The translations under genes and the position numbers were made by a program. Positions 22,313-34,355 of a DNA stretch of 64,000 nucleotides are shown piece by piece (the first letter of the stretch is position 1; every line of letters starts with the position of its first letter). The stretch is from Megascapheus bottae. Lineage: Eukaryota > Chordata > Mammalia > Rodentia > Geomyidae. The DNA lies in assembly GCA_024803745.1 (NCBI GenBank), contig JANJXV010000043.1, positions 8,302,018 through 8,366,017 on the forward strand, written 5' to 3'. The notes under the pieces were generated by a model. That model did not search any database, was not told the origin of the DNA, and saw only the letters and a list, made by a program, of their open reading frames with translations.

Positions 22313-23282
22313 TTTTTCATATATTTTTATTGTAATTAATAGAAGGGTTACAGTATATTCAACAGAAAGAAGGTGCATTAATTCACATACATTGATACCC
22401 TCCTTATGCCTTGGTCCCCATTTCTCTCCCCACCACACCCACCCCTCATCTTGTTTTCCCACCTTCCCTATCCACTTTCAAATAACCAAATACAAATGTG
22501 TCCAATATATCAGATAACAAAGTGAGATACTCTAACAACATGAGATAACCAAGGGACAACAAAAGAGATGAGAGATAACATAGTACATAAAGGAAAACAA
22601 TCACTCATTATATGGCTTTTGTTTCTATATCCTAGAGGTCCTTTCATTTAGTGTCATACTGTATTGCCTTATGTATCAAGGTTTTGGTCTATTGCAAATC
22701 TCTGCTAGGAGAGACCAAGGTTTCTACTGATTATGAAAATAAGGGAAACCCTTGGGCCTATCTTCCTTTGAGTCTGACTTCACTTAATATTATTTTTTCT
22801 AAGTCTTCCCATTTCCTAACAAATGTGGTGATGTCATTCTTTCTGACAGCAGCATAGAATTCCATTGTGTACAAATACCACATCTTGTTGATCCACTCAT
22901 CAACTGAGGGACATCTAGGTTGGTTCCATATCTTTGCTATGGTAAATAGTGCTGCAATGAACATTGTTGTGCTAGTGGATTTAGTCTGTCCTTGTTTCTG
23001 GACGATTGGGTAAATGCCAAGTAGTGGAAATGCTGGGTCATAGGGAAGCTCTATGTTTAGTCTTTTGAGGAACTGCCATACTGCTTTCCATAGTGGTTGA
23101 ACGAGTTTTCACTCCCACCAACAGTGTAGTAGTTATCCCTCCTGGCCACACCCCCTCCACCATCTATTGTTATTAGTTTTCTTGATCCTGGCCATTCTAA
23201 CTAGAGTGAGGTTGAATTTTAGAATTGTTCTGCTTTGCATTTCTTTTATGACCAGAGATGTTGAGCTTTTCTTCATGTGTTA
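22313..23282 (-). mobile_element. L1 3' end, antisense
   Basis: Starts with a T-run (poly(A) on the minus strand), then the young-family 3' UTR and the C-terminal ORF2 segment up to about 23282 ('gaccagagatgttgagc'). 5' truncated; ORF2 piece has several frame breaks. Confidence 0.9.
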
Positions 23283-23605
23283 GTGTTTTGGGTCAGGAAA
23301 AAAATAATGTGACTTTCCTTGCTACTTAACCTAGAAAAATATTAAATGCACTCTCCCACATGACAGAAGGTTCACTAGCATGTAGAATATGGTTCAAACA
23401 AATGAAACTGCCTAAAATAAATCATATGAAAAGTGTGTCTCATCGTTTATAGTTTTGAAGTATGGGGAGGCTCTGTGTGTCCTGATGTCACTTCTGGAAT
23501 CTGCTATAGCATACCACCATGTGCTTTAACTGGCATTTCTAATTAAAATTTTGCATTTCACATGAGTCACTGATGAGAGTTAAATATACATTACTTTCTG
23601 TTTTT

Positions 23606-23838
23606 AACATTTTTTGTGCCTGTCCTTCTGGTTGAACTCAGGGATTAGACACTGCCCCTGGGTTTTGTGGCTCAAGTCCAGTGCTCCACTACTTGAGCCA
23701 CAGTGCCACTTCCAGCCCTTGCTGAGTAGTCTATTGGAGGTCAGAGTCTCACAGACTTTCCTGCCCATGCTGGCTTAAAAACCTGATCTTCACTCACAGC
23801 ATCCTGAGTAGCTAGGATCACAGATGGGAGCCAACAGT
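23606..23838 (-). mobile_element. Alu/B1-like-Geo composite SINE
   Basis: Minus strand: a left monomer with Alu/B1-like wording ('tagctactcaggatgctgtgag' inverse) and a Geo-type right monomer ending at 'cctgtccttctggttgaactca' inverse. Its paralogue in arm 2 is split by L1 (47154-47222 and 49878-50058). Confidence 0.8.
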
Positions 23839-25340
23839 GCAGCCTCGGTTCAGAGATATTAATTCTTCACTTGTTTTTAGACAGAACTTTCCATTTAAGA
23901 CATTCATGTACATGTACAATGCATCTTAAACCCGATCACACTTTCCAAAATTCTCCCTCTCCCCCTTCCTCAACGGAAACATTAATATCCACACTTCGTC
24001 TTATACATGAACATTGAGTATTGTAAAAAAAGTCTCCACTGTCTGTTCACTGATTCCCTGTGATCCATTCCTTCTTGGTAGTCCCCTATTCAAGACACTG
24101 ATATTCTAGATATTTCCTTTATGAATTTTCTGGGAACTGTCCAAAGGGATTGCAACGCAGAATGGCCTTCCTGTATAGCCTATAATTAGCCATACTTTGC
24201 ATCATGTCATCTATGCATAGACTAGACCACCTTTGTTTATCAAAGGACATGCTTCAAAACTATTCTTTCAGGGATTTGTTCCTCACCCGCCATCCATGTT
24301 AGTGAGTCCTTAGAGATGATTTGCTGGACACCAGTTTGGCTAATTGTGAGCTCTGTGAATTGTGCATCCACAATCATAGAAGAGCCTATTACAAGCCAGT
24401 CCCCTGACATCTCCCTAAATATCTCCAATGCAATATTAGCCCCAGTTGGAAATTCTCCTGTGTTGCCCTATTCATGGTCCACTGTGAGGACTGAGCCTGA
24501 GGTTTTCATACACTTCAGGCATGGGACAATCTTTTCATCTGTACTTCATGGACAGGACCCAACAGAGACACAACGCAACCAAGTGTGTAGTGAGTGTACC
24601 ACACTATTCATACAAGTGTGTTTTCTGCAAGATTCCTGGTGATTTAGAGTTTTCCTTCTTCTCTCAATATACAGTGAAATGTCTTAACTAAAGAGCAAAC
24701 AACTGCAAGTACTGCTTCTGCATAATGAAGACAAGGCAGAAACTTGGAATTCTGTTAAAGGAGATCAAGGAACAGCAGTAGTGAAGAATGTAAGTTATTA
24801 CATTGTTCCGCTGCAGCTCACAGGAATCTTACGTAAAATTTGTTAGTGTTTTCCTATAGGCTGCCTTGTTATCTAGTAGAATATTACTGAAAAAACTATT
24901 CGTATGGAAGTGGTGGTAGATGGTTTCATTAAAAAAAAACAGCGTGACTTTCCATTTGTCTATTGTCACCGAATATTTAGTATTGGAATGTGATTTGTGA
25001 AAGACCTTGTTAGGCCCCCAGTGAGAACTTGTCTCTCTGACTTTGAGGAAGAAAAAGCAGATTCTTGTTGAGGGGATTATTGACTGATCACAAAACAAAG
25101 CTGCAGGGGTCAAAGCTAGAAACCAGTATAGGAAGTGCAATAATCAGAAGATGATTGAAAAGGAAGAAATCCAATCACTAAATGTCAACCAACATTGCCT
25201 AAGTCTCAGGAATCCCGTGCTACACTGTCAGCAAATTCCTCAATTCCTGAAATCACTTCAAGAAGAAGCAGATAATCATATCAGAGTTCTTGATTTATTT
25301 ATATGTAGGAAACTGAGCAGTTCGTGATTTTTTAAGTGTA
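23839..25340. other. OR1 upstream region, conserved between arms
   Basis: Non-coding sequence retained at 45640-47150 (inverse), partly at 21965-22312 and, more diverged, at 52440-53200. It is the 5' flank of the receptor unit and might hold a promoter or 5' exon. No specific site can be assigned from sequence alone. Confidence 0.6.
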
Positions 25341-25344
25341 CTTC

Positions 25345-25565
25345 AGTCCCAGTCCTGGTGTCTCATACTTGCAATCCTAAGCTGCTTAACAGGCTGAGCT
25401 CTGTGGGGAGAGGTTCAAAGCCAACATAGGCAGCAAAACCTGTGAGTTTTCATCTCTAAGTAACTACCAGGAAACCAAAAGTGGAGTTTCTTACTCAAGT
25501 AGTTGAGCTTTCTTTGGGCAGGAAAACCTCAAGGCCTGTACCCACGCCCAGGTCAAAATCCTAGG
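25345..25565 (+). mobile_element. Alu/B1-like-Geo composite SINE, plus strand
   Basis: 'tgtctcatacttgcaatcctaagct' left monomer, then 'caaaagtggagtttcttactcaagtagttgagc' right monomer. Its tail has grown into the GA microsatellite that follows. Paralogue at 45390-45640, inverse. Confidence 0.8.
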
Positions 25566-25577
25566 ATCCATACAGAC

Positions 25578-25579
25578 AC

Positions 25580-25632
<53 letters not shown>

Positions 25633-25758
25633 CAGAGACAGAGAGACAGAGACAGAGACAGACAGAGAGAGACAGACACAGAGGCAGACACAGAGAGACA
25701 GACACAGAGAGACTGAGAGACAGAGAGAGAGTGAGAGAGAGACAGACAGAGAGAGGGC

Positions 25759-25837
<79 letters not shown>

Positions 25838-25849
25838 CAGAGAGAAATT
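25578..25849 (+). repeat. (GA)n / GACA microsatellite
   Basis: About 270 bp of GA with interspersed GACAGA units. Long open frames across it (Arg-Glu or Leu-Ser rich) are artefacts. Confidence 0.97.
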
Positions 25850-26212
25850 AGGAAACAAAGCAAGGATGCAGAAATCTAGGAGCTTGCAAACACATTGGAA
25901 GGAAATGAATTTCGGAGATTAAAAGAGAACTGCTGTGAGTTACGCTGTAGTGAAGAATAATCTGTACTTTCTCTGATCAGAAAACACTGCCTATAATGTT
26001 CTAACATAGTTGAGTATCTACAATGAATACATAAATGGGAATATATGAGACATAAAACAATCTAGGATTATTGGGTTTGTCACAACTGAAAAGTGTGGAG
26101 AATGTCAGTATCAACTATGCATATTTGAGTTCAAAATAATTGTGGAATTCTGACTTCTTCATTTTGTATTCTTCTCTCTTTATATCAAAGGACTCCAATT
26201 AATGCAGAACAG

Positions 26213-27145
26213 TGTAATCTAACACACATCTCAGAATTTTACCTTCTGGGACTCTCAGATGACCCTGAGATACAACCCTTGCTCTTTGGGCTCTTTCTGT
26301 CCATGTACCTGATCACTGTGGTCAGAAATTTGCTCATCATCCTGGCTGTCACCTCTGACTCCCACCTCCACACCCCTATGTACTTCTTCCTCTCCATCCT
26401 CTCCTTAGCTGACATTGACTTCATCTCCACCACAGTCCCCAAGATGCTGGTGGACATCCACACTCACAGCAGAGCCATCTCCTATGTGGGCTGCCTCATC
26501 CAGTTTTCTGTTTTTCTCACTTTTGGTTGTATGGATGCTTTGCTTCTTAGTGTGATGGCCTATGACCGATTTGTGGCCATCTGTCACCCCCTGAATTACC
26601 CTCTCATCATGAACCCTCATCTCTGTGTCTTCTTGATTCTGCTGTCATTTGTCACCAGCTTCTTGGATGGACAGCTGCAAGTGCGGATGGCATTACAGAT
26701 AACCAATTTCAAGGAAGTAGAAATTCTGAGTTTCTTCTGTGACCCTTCTCAAGTCCTGGAACTTTCCTGTAAGCACACACTCATTAATAATTTGTTTAAA
26801 GACATTATTGCTACCATTTTCGGTTTCCTTCCTATCTTAGGGATCCTTTTCTCTTACTACAAGATTATTTCTTCAGTGCTGAGAATGTCCTTTTCAAGTG
26901 GGAAGTACAAAGCCTTCTCCACATGTGGCTCTCACCTGTCTGTTGTCTGCTTATTATTTGGGACCTCAGTGGGGATCTACTTTGAGTCAGCTCTGTCACA
27001 TTCTTCCAGGGACAGTGCTGTGTCCTCAGCAATGTACACAGTGGTCACTCCTCTCCTGAACCCTTTCATCTACAGCCTGAGGAACAAGGACCTCAAAAGT
27101 GCCCTGAGCAGGTTGTATAAACCACGAGCTGACACCAGCAGGTAG
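26213..27145 (+). CDS. OR1: olfactory receptor, family-7 type, start unclear
   Basis: Seven-transmembrane odorant receptor acting in the ciliary membrane of olfactory neurons through G-olf. Open from upstream of 26213 to TAG at 27145. Visible in order: NLT glycosylation site at the N-terminus, [10 protein letters not shown] (TM2), [13 protein letters not shown] (end of TM3), [10 protein letters not shown] (TM5/6), KAFSTCGSHLSVV (TM6) and [12 protein letters not shown] (TM7). All hallmarks are intact except that the TM1 GN pair reads RN. No ATG is found in frame where OR3 has ATG-TGT; OR1 reads CAG-TGT instead. The start is set at the codon aligned with OR3's second residue. Either an upstream exon supplies the start or this is an early pseudogene. 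Confidence 0.85.
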   Translation, partial: CNLTHISEFYLLGLSDDPEIQPLLFGLFLSMYLITVVRNLLIILAVTSDSHLHTPMYFFLSILSLADIDFISTTVPKMLVDIHTHSRAISYVGCLIQFSVFLTFGCMDALLLSVMAYDRFVAICHPLNYPLIMNPHLCVFLILLSFVTSFLDGQLQVRMALQITNFKEVEILSFFCDPSQVLELSCKHTLINNLFKDIIATIFGFLPILGILFSYYKIISSVLRMSFSSGKYKAFSTCGSHLSVVCLLFGTSVGIYFESALSHSSRDSAVSSAMYTVVTPLLNPFIYSLRNKDLKSALSRLYKPRADTSR

Positions 27146-28764
27146 GAAGTTTATTTGTTATGCAGTTTTTGCACAAGCAACAAACTTGAGTATATAATCT
27201 GATAAAATCTACCTGTTTGAATACCTGATTATTCTACTTTCATTAGTACAATCCATCCTTAGAAAGGTACTGGCTATATCAGGATAGATTCCTAAAGGAG
27301 GAATGTATGTTTTCAATGTTTAAATTGTTCCTTTGTAAAGAATGATGAATGTCTGCAGATGGTGGGCCCAGCAAAGAATTTAGCAAGGATTGAGTGGCAA
27401 GGTTTTAATAGGTATAATTTACCTCAATAAAATTGGACAGAAACAGACCTTTATGTTTTTCTTTTTAAAGCAGTCTTTGAAGACATAACTTTCTAATTGG
27501 TAGCAAGATATCCTGCTTCCTGCCCTTTGGTTTTGAGTTATTTTAGACTTATAATTTAGTCCCTTAATTGTTTCCTATGATGCATTTTGTTATTTTAAAG
27601 GTGATATGTAGATGGGCTTCCATTATATAATTCAAGTAAAGAGTGTATTTCATTCGGGACAGTGTAATTCCTTCCTTCCCTTTCTTCCATAATATCTTTC
27701 AAAGAAAATTGAAAATCTTGTTTCCTAGTGAAATTACATGAGGATAGACAAACCTAATCCACTGGCACCTACATTTGGTTCAAGGCTGCTTGATTGTCTG
27801 AGTATGTGAACTCTATGATATGGGGGTCTCGTAATGCTTGAGTGAGTTGGAGGAAGCAATGAAAGAGCAATCCAATACCTAATCTACAGGGATGTGAGTG
27901 GTTCCTTGGACAGTTGAGTTTTCATTTCAAATTCACTTAAAGAAAATCCAAGAGTAAGGGACATTGGCTTGGTCCAAGTATCAGCAGCCCCGCACCTGGA
28001 GATTGAAGAAACCCCTGTATTATTGATAGTTGCATGCTCACCATTCACACACATGCACAGAAACAATTTTTATAGGTTTCCAGTTATGAATATAGAGAGG
28101 TAGTACTTTTCTAATACTTATATGTGTGCTATTCTAAGTATACATATAGGCACAATTACAATTTCATGGATTTACATAAAAAGGAATGATAACACCAGTG
28201 TAGTTTTCTGTCCAATACATGGGTTTCAATTCAGGATCTCCTGTTTATATTCTGTTTGCTCAGATTGTTTGCTCATTTGAACTATGTCTCCAGCTTGCCT
28301 TTTTGCTGAATAGTTAAAATGGGTTTTCAAACGTTTTTTTTCCTAGCCAGACTGATTTAATGACATTCACAGGACAGATAGAAAATCTTGAAGATAGAAG
28401 AAGAAAATGCAAGTGACACAAGAAGCAAGTAAAAGTACAGCTATATCATTGACAAATATTCAAAAGAAATGGTTTAGCTTGGCTCTGATATTAAGCTTCC
28501 CCAAATCCTGGACTTGTGATAAGCCATGCATAAGGAAGCGAGTCATGATTTTATCAGATCCAAACCACTGCTTTGTATGCATTGGGCTGATATGTTACAT
28601 TAGGCCACAGGAGGTTATCTAGGCTGATCTCTAAAGGCAAACTACTGGGCTATTCCTGACAGGCTTATTTACATAACACAGGAGGATGACATATTGTGGG
28701 AAGGTAGATTCTGTAAGAATATAAATGTAAAAAGTCTGAACTTTACTTACTTTGTGTTTTTAGG
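27146..28764. other. OR1 3' flank and unique sequence
   Basis: The first ~550 bp are shared with arm 2 (inverse at 43030-43569), including an old repeat-tail-like stretch at 27590-27690. The remainder is unique AT-rich sequence. No gene recognised; the 71-codon frame at 28407-28622 has no known domain. Confidence 0.5.
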
Positions 28765-29018
28765 GTCATGGAGTTTGAACTTAGCCTGGGCACTGTCTCT
28801 GAGCTCTTAGACTCAAGGATACCACCCTACCCCTGGGCCTGGGTTCTGTCCCTGAGCTCTGCAGCTCAAGTCAACCACCCTACCATTGAGGCAAGCCCCT
28901 TTCCATTTTCTAGAAGTTAATTTGAGTTGAGAGTCTTAGGTGCATTTGTGCCCCAGCTGGCTTTTTACCTTGATCCTCAGCCTCTCTGGTAGCTAGGGTA
29001 AGAGTGTGAACTTTGAGT
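28765..29018 (-). mobile_element. Composite SINE, antisense
   Basis: Right-monomer inverse with a partly duplicated 'tgagctc' block, then the left monomer ending 'tctggtagctagggtaagagtgtgaac'. Degenerate. Confidence 0.7.
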
Positions 29019-29601
29019 GCTTCTCCAGTATATCCTTAGTTGATAGTTTTACTGTTGTTGACAGAAATCAACTTTCTATCTATCCCCTACGTTCATGACA
29101 AAAATTATTTCACTCCAACCATGTACATTTCACCTCCATAGACCAACTATTAAAAATTTATAATACTGGCTTTTCTCTTTGAGTAAATTATAGCTACACA
29201 TAGCCTTAGACTGAGGTTAAAACATCACTACTTACAACTCTGTTTTGTGAAACAAATACTACTTAACTGTATTTCAAGTTTTCTAGTATTTCACTGGCAC
29301 TTGTGTCAGTTTTACATTGCAGACCAACGAAAAAAACTACATGATTGAGTGTTGGTTCTTCAGTACCAACGAACTGAGTAACTAAATCTTTACAGTAGAA
29401 AATTAGTTGTTGGTGAGACTTCCTGCTTAAGGATGGTGCTGTACCACTGAGTCAAAACTCTCATTTCCTCACTTTTTGGTGGGGGTATGCATTTTGAGGA
29501 GCTTACTTCATTAGGGAAAACAGGCCCCTGCACTTCTCCAGCAGCCTTATTGTAACCATGAACTTCAGATTGCCATTTCCTGAGGAGCTAGAATTGCTAA
29601 C
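29019..29601. other. Interval without recognised feature
   Basis: AT-rich, no coding or repeat family identified. Confidence 0.5.
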
Positions 29602-29788
29602 TGTTGGGGACCAACTGTAGGGTCCATGACCGAATGTGGGGTCAGTGACCATGACTGTGTGGTCAGTGACCTTGGACCCACACAAATGTGTACACAAGGA
29701 AGTACCTCTTATGATTTTGGGCTGTGTCAATAGCTTCTCATTTAACCTGTTTGGGACTTGATAGGTTCTCATTTAACCTGTTTGGGAC
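29602..29788 (+). repeat. Truncated LTR of the same family as the provirus
   Basis: Starts TGTTGGGGACC and follows the U3 of the 11527-18406 provirus through 'gattttgggctgtgtcaatagcttctcatttaacctg'. An internal 'cttctcatttaacctgtttgggac' unit is present twice. Ends abruptly before TATA and R and is followed by a GA/GT microsatellite. Confidence 0.88.
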
Positions 29789-29817
29789 AAACAGAGAGAG
29801 AAAGAGAAAGACAAAAT

Positions 29818-29818
<1 letters not shown>

Positions 29819-29864
<46 letters not shown>
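29819..29864 (+). repeat. (GT)n microsatellite
   Basis: About 46 bp of GT following a short GA-rich run. Confidence 0.97.
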
Positions 29865-29868
<4 letters not shown>

Positions 29869-29949
29869 GGCATAAAAATATTTCTTAGATTTGGACAGCC
29901 TTATACACTTTGTTTAGCACCAGGACCAGAGCCCAAAAAATAAATTCAC

Positions 29950-31401
29950 ACATAAATAGTGACATCAATTTAAAAACATTAAAAATATTTGGTGAATAAA
30001 AGAGTTTAAATCATTTTAAGTATATCCCTGGGACAGATGATTGGTGGAAAGGCAGGGGACACAGGCTGCATCCCTCAGTGTGGGCTTCAGCCTGTGAGTT
30101 GGCAGAGAAACACTGGAGCCAGGCAGTTCACCACCAGGCTACTGGAGAAAACAACACTTCCTGTCCATGAAAGCACTGGCAGGAGGGCAGAGGGAAGAGG
30201 AGGAACACACAGAGGAGTATTTCCACAGCCATATAAAGTGATCACCTGTGTCCTCACCACATCATTTTCACCAAGAGGGTTCAACTTAATAGGGGGTGTT
30301 CTCTAGACACAGCCCCTCATCCTACTCAGCTCATCATACCACCAGCTCTGGAGCCAGCAGCACAGACCCCATTGAGCCTAGCTTCTCCTTCCTGTCCCCT
30401 ATAGTGCTGGACAGTGGGTGGTTGGTTGTGTGAGCCATTCCCAGCTCCCCTACTTCATTCTGCAGAACATCCAACACACAACCAGAAAAAGATCCAGAGA
30501 GGCTGTGTAAAACAGCTCAGAAGGAAATTCCTCCCCCTACTCAGCCCACTTTCTACCTGACCAGAAGCAACCTTCTGCAGGTAGGCTCAACTCACCCAAA
30601 GGCAGCACTTACCTATCCTGATTCAGTTCTGGTCCAGTTTACAGTACATTCAGGTTCAATGTGGGTTCATTTTGTACACAGAACATAAAATACTCACTAG
30701 TGGTGCCAACCTGTTTCAGTTAACACGACAGACACTTTACCAGTCTCTTTCAACCAGTGCCAACTAGGTTCAGTAGGTCCAGCAATGGGGAAACGTCTCA
30801 CCACCACCTCGGCTCAGATGTACAGCCATGTCCAGCTCACCCACAGGCCTAGACAAGGCCCATACACACCGGCAGAGTTCAACCTTCATAACAGCCAAAA
30901 AATATTCCTGACCTTCAAAGTTAAAATTATTAATATTCTCTTGCCAATGGTTTCTTCTTGATGAAAAATGACCTTGAGTGCACATGACTTCATCTACTCA
31001 TCCAGATCATGACAAGGCAATATTGACTCAAAACTTCCCCTACGACTGAGCGTGGATGAAAGCTCCAGGCTCAACTCTAGGGTTCCTGGGAAGGCAGCCA
31101 GTGTCCAGGTTCCAGGGTCAAACACCACAGGCATGAGATACTCAGCTGTGAGCCCATCAAAATTGCAGTCGTTCAAAATGAAGGTGGGTGCAGACCAGGC
31201 CTATTAGATACTGTAAGGAGCCTTGAAGATACAACACAAACCACAAAAGTACCCAGTCTCTCAGAATATATGCTTGCGCTTGAAGAAGAACAAATTAGAC
31301 AAGTTTCACAGAAGTATTTGTTTAGACTCTTCATATATTCCAGGAGAAAGTCAAAGGTCAAATGAATTTCATTCAACTCTTCCCTTCTCTATCATTGCCT
31401 A
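29950..31401. other. Interval without recognised gene
   Basis: Less AT-rich than its surroundings and free of young repeats. Open frames (30037-30306 +, 30770-30985 -) show no domain. Nothing can be named. Confidence 0.5.
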
Positions 31402-31411
31402 TTCCAGGAAA

Positions 31412-31922
31412 ATTATTTTTTTCATATATTTTTATTGTAATTAATAGAAGGGTTGCATCACATGCACCAGAAAGAAGGTGCATTACTTTACAAACATTGA
31501 TAACCTTTCTCATGTCCTGGTCCTCATTTCCCTCACACCACCCCACCCCTCATCTTGTTTTCCTCCCTTCCCTATCCGACCTCAAATAACCAAATATGCA
31601 TATATACAATATATCAGATAACCAGGTGAAATCCTGTAAGGATATGAGATAATGAAGGACAGCAAAAAGATGAGAGATAACATAGCACATGAAGGACAAC
31701 AATCACTCATTATATGGCTTTTGTCTCTATACCCTGGAGGTCTTTCATTTAGTGTCATTCTATATGGCCTTACGTATCTAGGTTTTGCTCTATTGTAGAT
31801 CTCTGCTGGGAGAGCCCAAGGTTTCTACTGATTATGACATGTGAGGGAAACCATTGAGCCTATGTTCTTTTGAGTCTGGCTTACTTCACTTAGTATGATT
31901 TTTTTCTAAGTCTTTCCATTTC
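31412..31922 (-). mobile_element. L1 3' UTR insertion, antisense, with target duplication
   Basis: T-run at 31415, then the young-family 3' UTR, truncated before ORF2 proper. Flanked by TTCCAGGAAA at 31402-31411 and 31923-31932, a target-site duplication. Confidence 0.88.
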
Positions 31923-32203
31923 TTCCAGGAAATTCTTAGAGTCTAAAATACCATTGTAATTTTGTTCTGTGCACATTCTATTTACACCAATTGCATTGAG
32001 AGCCTCACAGGCACTACTCCTCTGCAGAAAAACCATTTATTCTCCTCAACTGAATCTTTGAATCTCTATAAATACTCAGTCTCCAGAATCCTAAGGCTCT
32101 TAACTACTGTGCAACGAGGGAACAAGATGAGGAATTAATTAGCCAATTACTCTTCACATTTTCCACATGGAAGAAGAAGCAGAGAGCTGCCTAATTGTTC
32201 CAT

Positions 32204-33176
32204 TTAGTTAAGTGTCCTACCCAAGTCCTGAGTTCCAAGGATCCTGCTGCCCAGCCTCCTCAGAATCCTGCTAATGTCCCTGTTCCTCAGGCTGTAGATG
32301 AACGGGTTCAGCATGGGGGAGACCACTGTGTACATCACCGAGGCCACCACAAGCTTCTTGGAGCCGTGGAACACAGTGGAACCACAGTAGGAACCAAGCA
32401 AGGTGCCATAGAAAAAGCAAACCACCGACAAGTGAGCCCCACACGTGGAGAAGGCTTTGTGCCTCCCACTTACTGTGGGGATCCTGAGGATGGAAGAGAT
32501 AATTTTGTAGTAAGAGTAAAGGATTCCTGAAAGAGGAAATAACCCCAAGACTACAGTAATTAAATATATGAACAAGTTATTTGTAAGGGAACCAGAACAG
32601 GACAGTTTAAATATTTGAGAAGCATCACAGAAGTAATTTGGGATTTCCATACTTTTAAAGCAAGTAAATTGTAAGATCAATATATTGTGTGACTGGGAAT
32701 TCAAAACACTAAAGAAAGCAGACACCAATACTAAGATCCGACAGCAGCGAGGGTTCAAGAGGACCGAGTAGTGTAGGGGGTGACAGATGGCCACAAAGCG
32801 GTCATAGGCCATGACAGTCAGAAGCATGTCATCCATGCAGCCAAAAAAGAGGAAGAGAGACATCTGGGTGAGGCAGCCCCCATAGGAGATGGCTTTACTG
32901 TGATTCTGGATGTTCACCAGCATCTTGGGGACCGTGGTAGATGTGAAGCAGATGTCAGCCAAGGAGAGATTGCAGAGGAAGAAGTACATAGGGGTGTGGA
33001 GGTGAGGGTCAGAGCTGACGGCCAGGATGATGAGCAGATTTCCCAGTATGGTGGTTAGATACATGAAAAGGAAGAGGCCAAAGAGGACTGGCTGTATTTC
33101 AGGGTCATCTGAGAGTTCCAGGAGATGGAACTCAGAGACTGTGGTTAGATTTTCTGCTCTGAGATGACTTGGACAA
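32204..33176 (-). CDS. OR2: olfactory receptor, family-7 type
   Basis: Best-preserved receptor of the window. In order on the minus strand: N-terminal ENLTTVSEF (glycosylation site), [20 protein letters not shown] (TM1), [10 protein letters not shown] (TM2), [15 protein letters not shown] (TM3 end), [10 protein letters not shown] (TM5), [13 protein letters not shown] (TM6), [15 protein letters not shown] (TM7) and a 25-residue tail. No frame break. No in-frame ATG precedes TM1; the frame is open back to 33253. The boundary at 33176 is the end of a splice-acceptor-like TTCCTTTAGCAG, so the start codon may lie in an upstream exon. Its direct paralogue is OR4. Confidence 0.88.
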
Positions 33177-34000
33177 CTGCTAAAGGAAGAAATCTCATTA
33201 GAAAAGCATAATGTTTGTCTAGGAATGTTCAACTCTATATACCTGATATTCAAATATGTATATGTTTAAATGTGTAATATACTTGAGGGGCAGTGTACTT
33301 AGAAATATTTCTCTGCTGTGGCAGTCCCACACTTGTAGCCTCTTCTAACTCAGGTAGGCCTTTTTTTCCCAGCCCTGTGCCTACACTTCTGACCCACTGG
33401 GAGAACATCATATTAGAAATCCAAGATCATAAAAATAGCTAGAGCATGTCAGTACAACAATACAGCCTACTCTTATCTTCTTTTTAGAACCGCTTTTTTG
33501 GGAGATCATTCATATAAGAATCATAGAAAGGATACAGTTCCATCATTTGCAATAGATTCACAGTAAGACAGCTATTAGCCTACTTGAATTTGACTATACT
33601 GAGAAGAAATTAGACCCATCAACAATCACTTACTGTCCCACTGCAACCCAGGAAGACCAATGGTCCCCATTGACTTTCCTATTCTGGTACTATGGCATGT
33701 GCAGAGAAATGAGTAGACCTAGAAATGTGCGAGTGAGTTCAGTAAGTCAGGCTCAGAGACAAAGGACACTTGTGTTCTCTCAGACATGGCTGTTAGATGT
33801 CATTTATATCCATATAAAAATCAATATACAGGTTCATGTGCATCTATACACATAGTAATGTGTGATGAGTAGAAGAGGATTCTGAGGGTGTTAACTCCTT
33901 GATCGCCTAAGCTGCAGTTTAATGAAATGAATATCCCTTCTTGAATACTTGTTTGTTAGACATGACATTTGAAATATGATGTAAAAATCAATGTTAATGA
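33177..34000. other. OR2 5' flank, duplicated at OR4
   Basis: Non-coding, alignable by eye with 55690-56640 in the same orientation. Shared: 'ctatggcatgtgcagagaaatgag', 'aagtcaggctcagag' and 'gaagaggattctgagggtgttaactcc' and variants. Could contain receptor promoter or exon 1; no site assignable. Confidence 0.7.
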
Positions 34001-34117
34001 ACTCTTTTTAAAGAGGGGGGAGTTCCCCCATGCCCTCTTTCTGGTCTCTGATGTGGCTAACAGGTCTGTAGAAGTTCATACAAATGATTTACATGTCATT
34101 TTCCTCTTTATTCTTTT

Positions 34118-34308
34118 TTTTTGCCAGTCATGGGCTTGAGCTCAGGGCCTGAGCACTGTCCTTGGACTTTCTCAAGGTTAGAGCTCTACCACTTGAGCCA
34201 CAGCACCATTTCTGGCTTTTTTTTCTATGTATGTGGTACCGAGGAATCGAACCTGGGTCTTCGTGCATGCTAGGCAAGCACTCTACCACTAGGCCAAACT
34301 CCCGGCCC
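34118..34308 (-). mobile_element. IDL-Geo SINE, full length, with target duplication
   Basis: Minus strand reads GGCCGGGAGTTTGGCCTAGT (ID-like left monomer, A-box region), a B box like GGTTCGATTCCTC, then the Geo right monomer and poly(A). Target duplication TCCTCTTTATTCTTTT at 34102-34117 and 34309-34324. Little diverged, so a young insertion. Confidence 0.92.
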
Positions 34309-34355
34309 TCCTCTTTATTCTTTTAACTCTTTTTAAAAGTCCTTGCTATCTTTTG

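Larger units (their letters stand above)
23480..27695. repeat. Inverted segmental duplication, arm 1
   Basis: Matches 43030-50200 in inverse orientation along its whole length. The match runs through the flank ('cctgatgtcacttctggaatctgctatagca'), a composite SINE, the receptor upstream region, a SINE with GA microsatellite, the OR1 receptor and ~550 bp of its 3' flank. Arm 2 is longer because it gained L1 insertions at 47223-49877. Confidence 0.9.

Noticed and set aside
25503..25922. 139-codon frame rich in Arg-Glu, and Leu-Ser frames on the other strand
   Set aside because: Translation of a GA microsatellite. Same for 35077-35332, 45043-45468, 50749-51193 and 53615-53968.
27590..27690. Calling a definite LINE tail
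   Set aside because: Wording recurs at 21280, but similarity is too weak by eye to assign a family.
30037..30306. 89-codon frame in repeat-free sequence
   Set aside because: No domain, no splice or promoter context that can be read; overlapped by another chance frame on the opposite strand.
32195..32530. 111-codon plus-strand frame
   Set aside because: Antisense of the OR2 coding region, no independent support.
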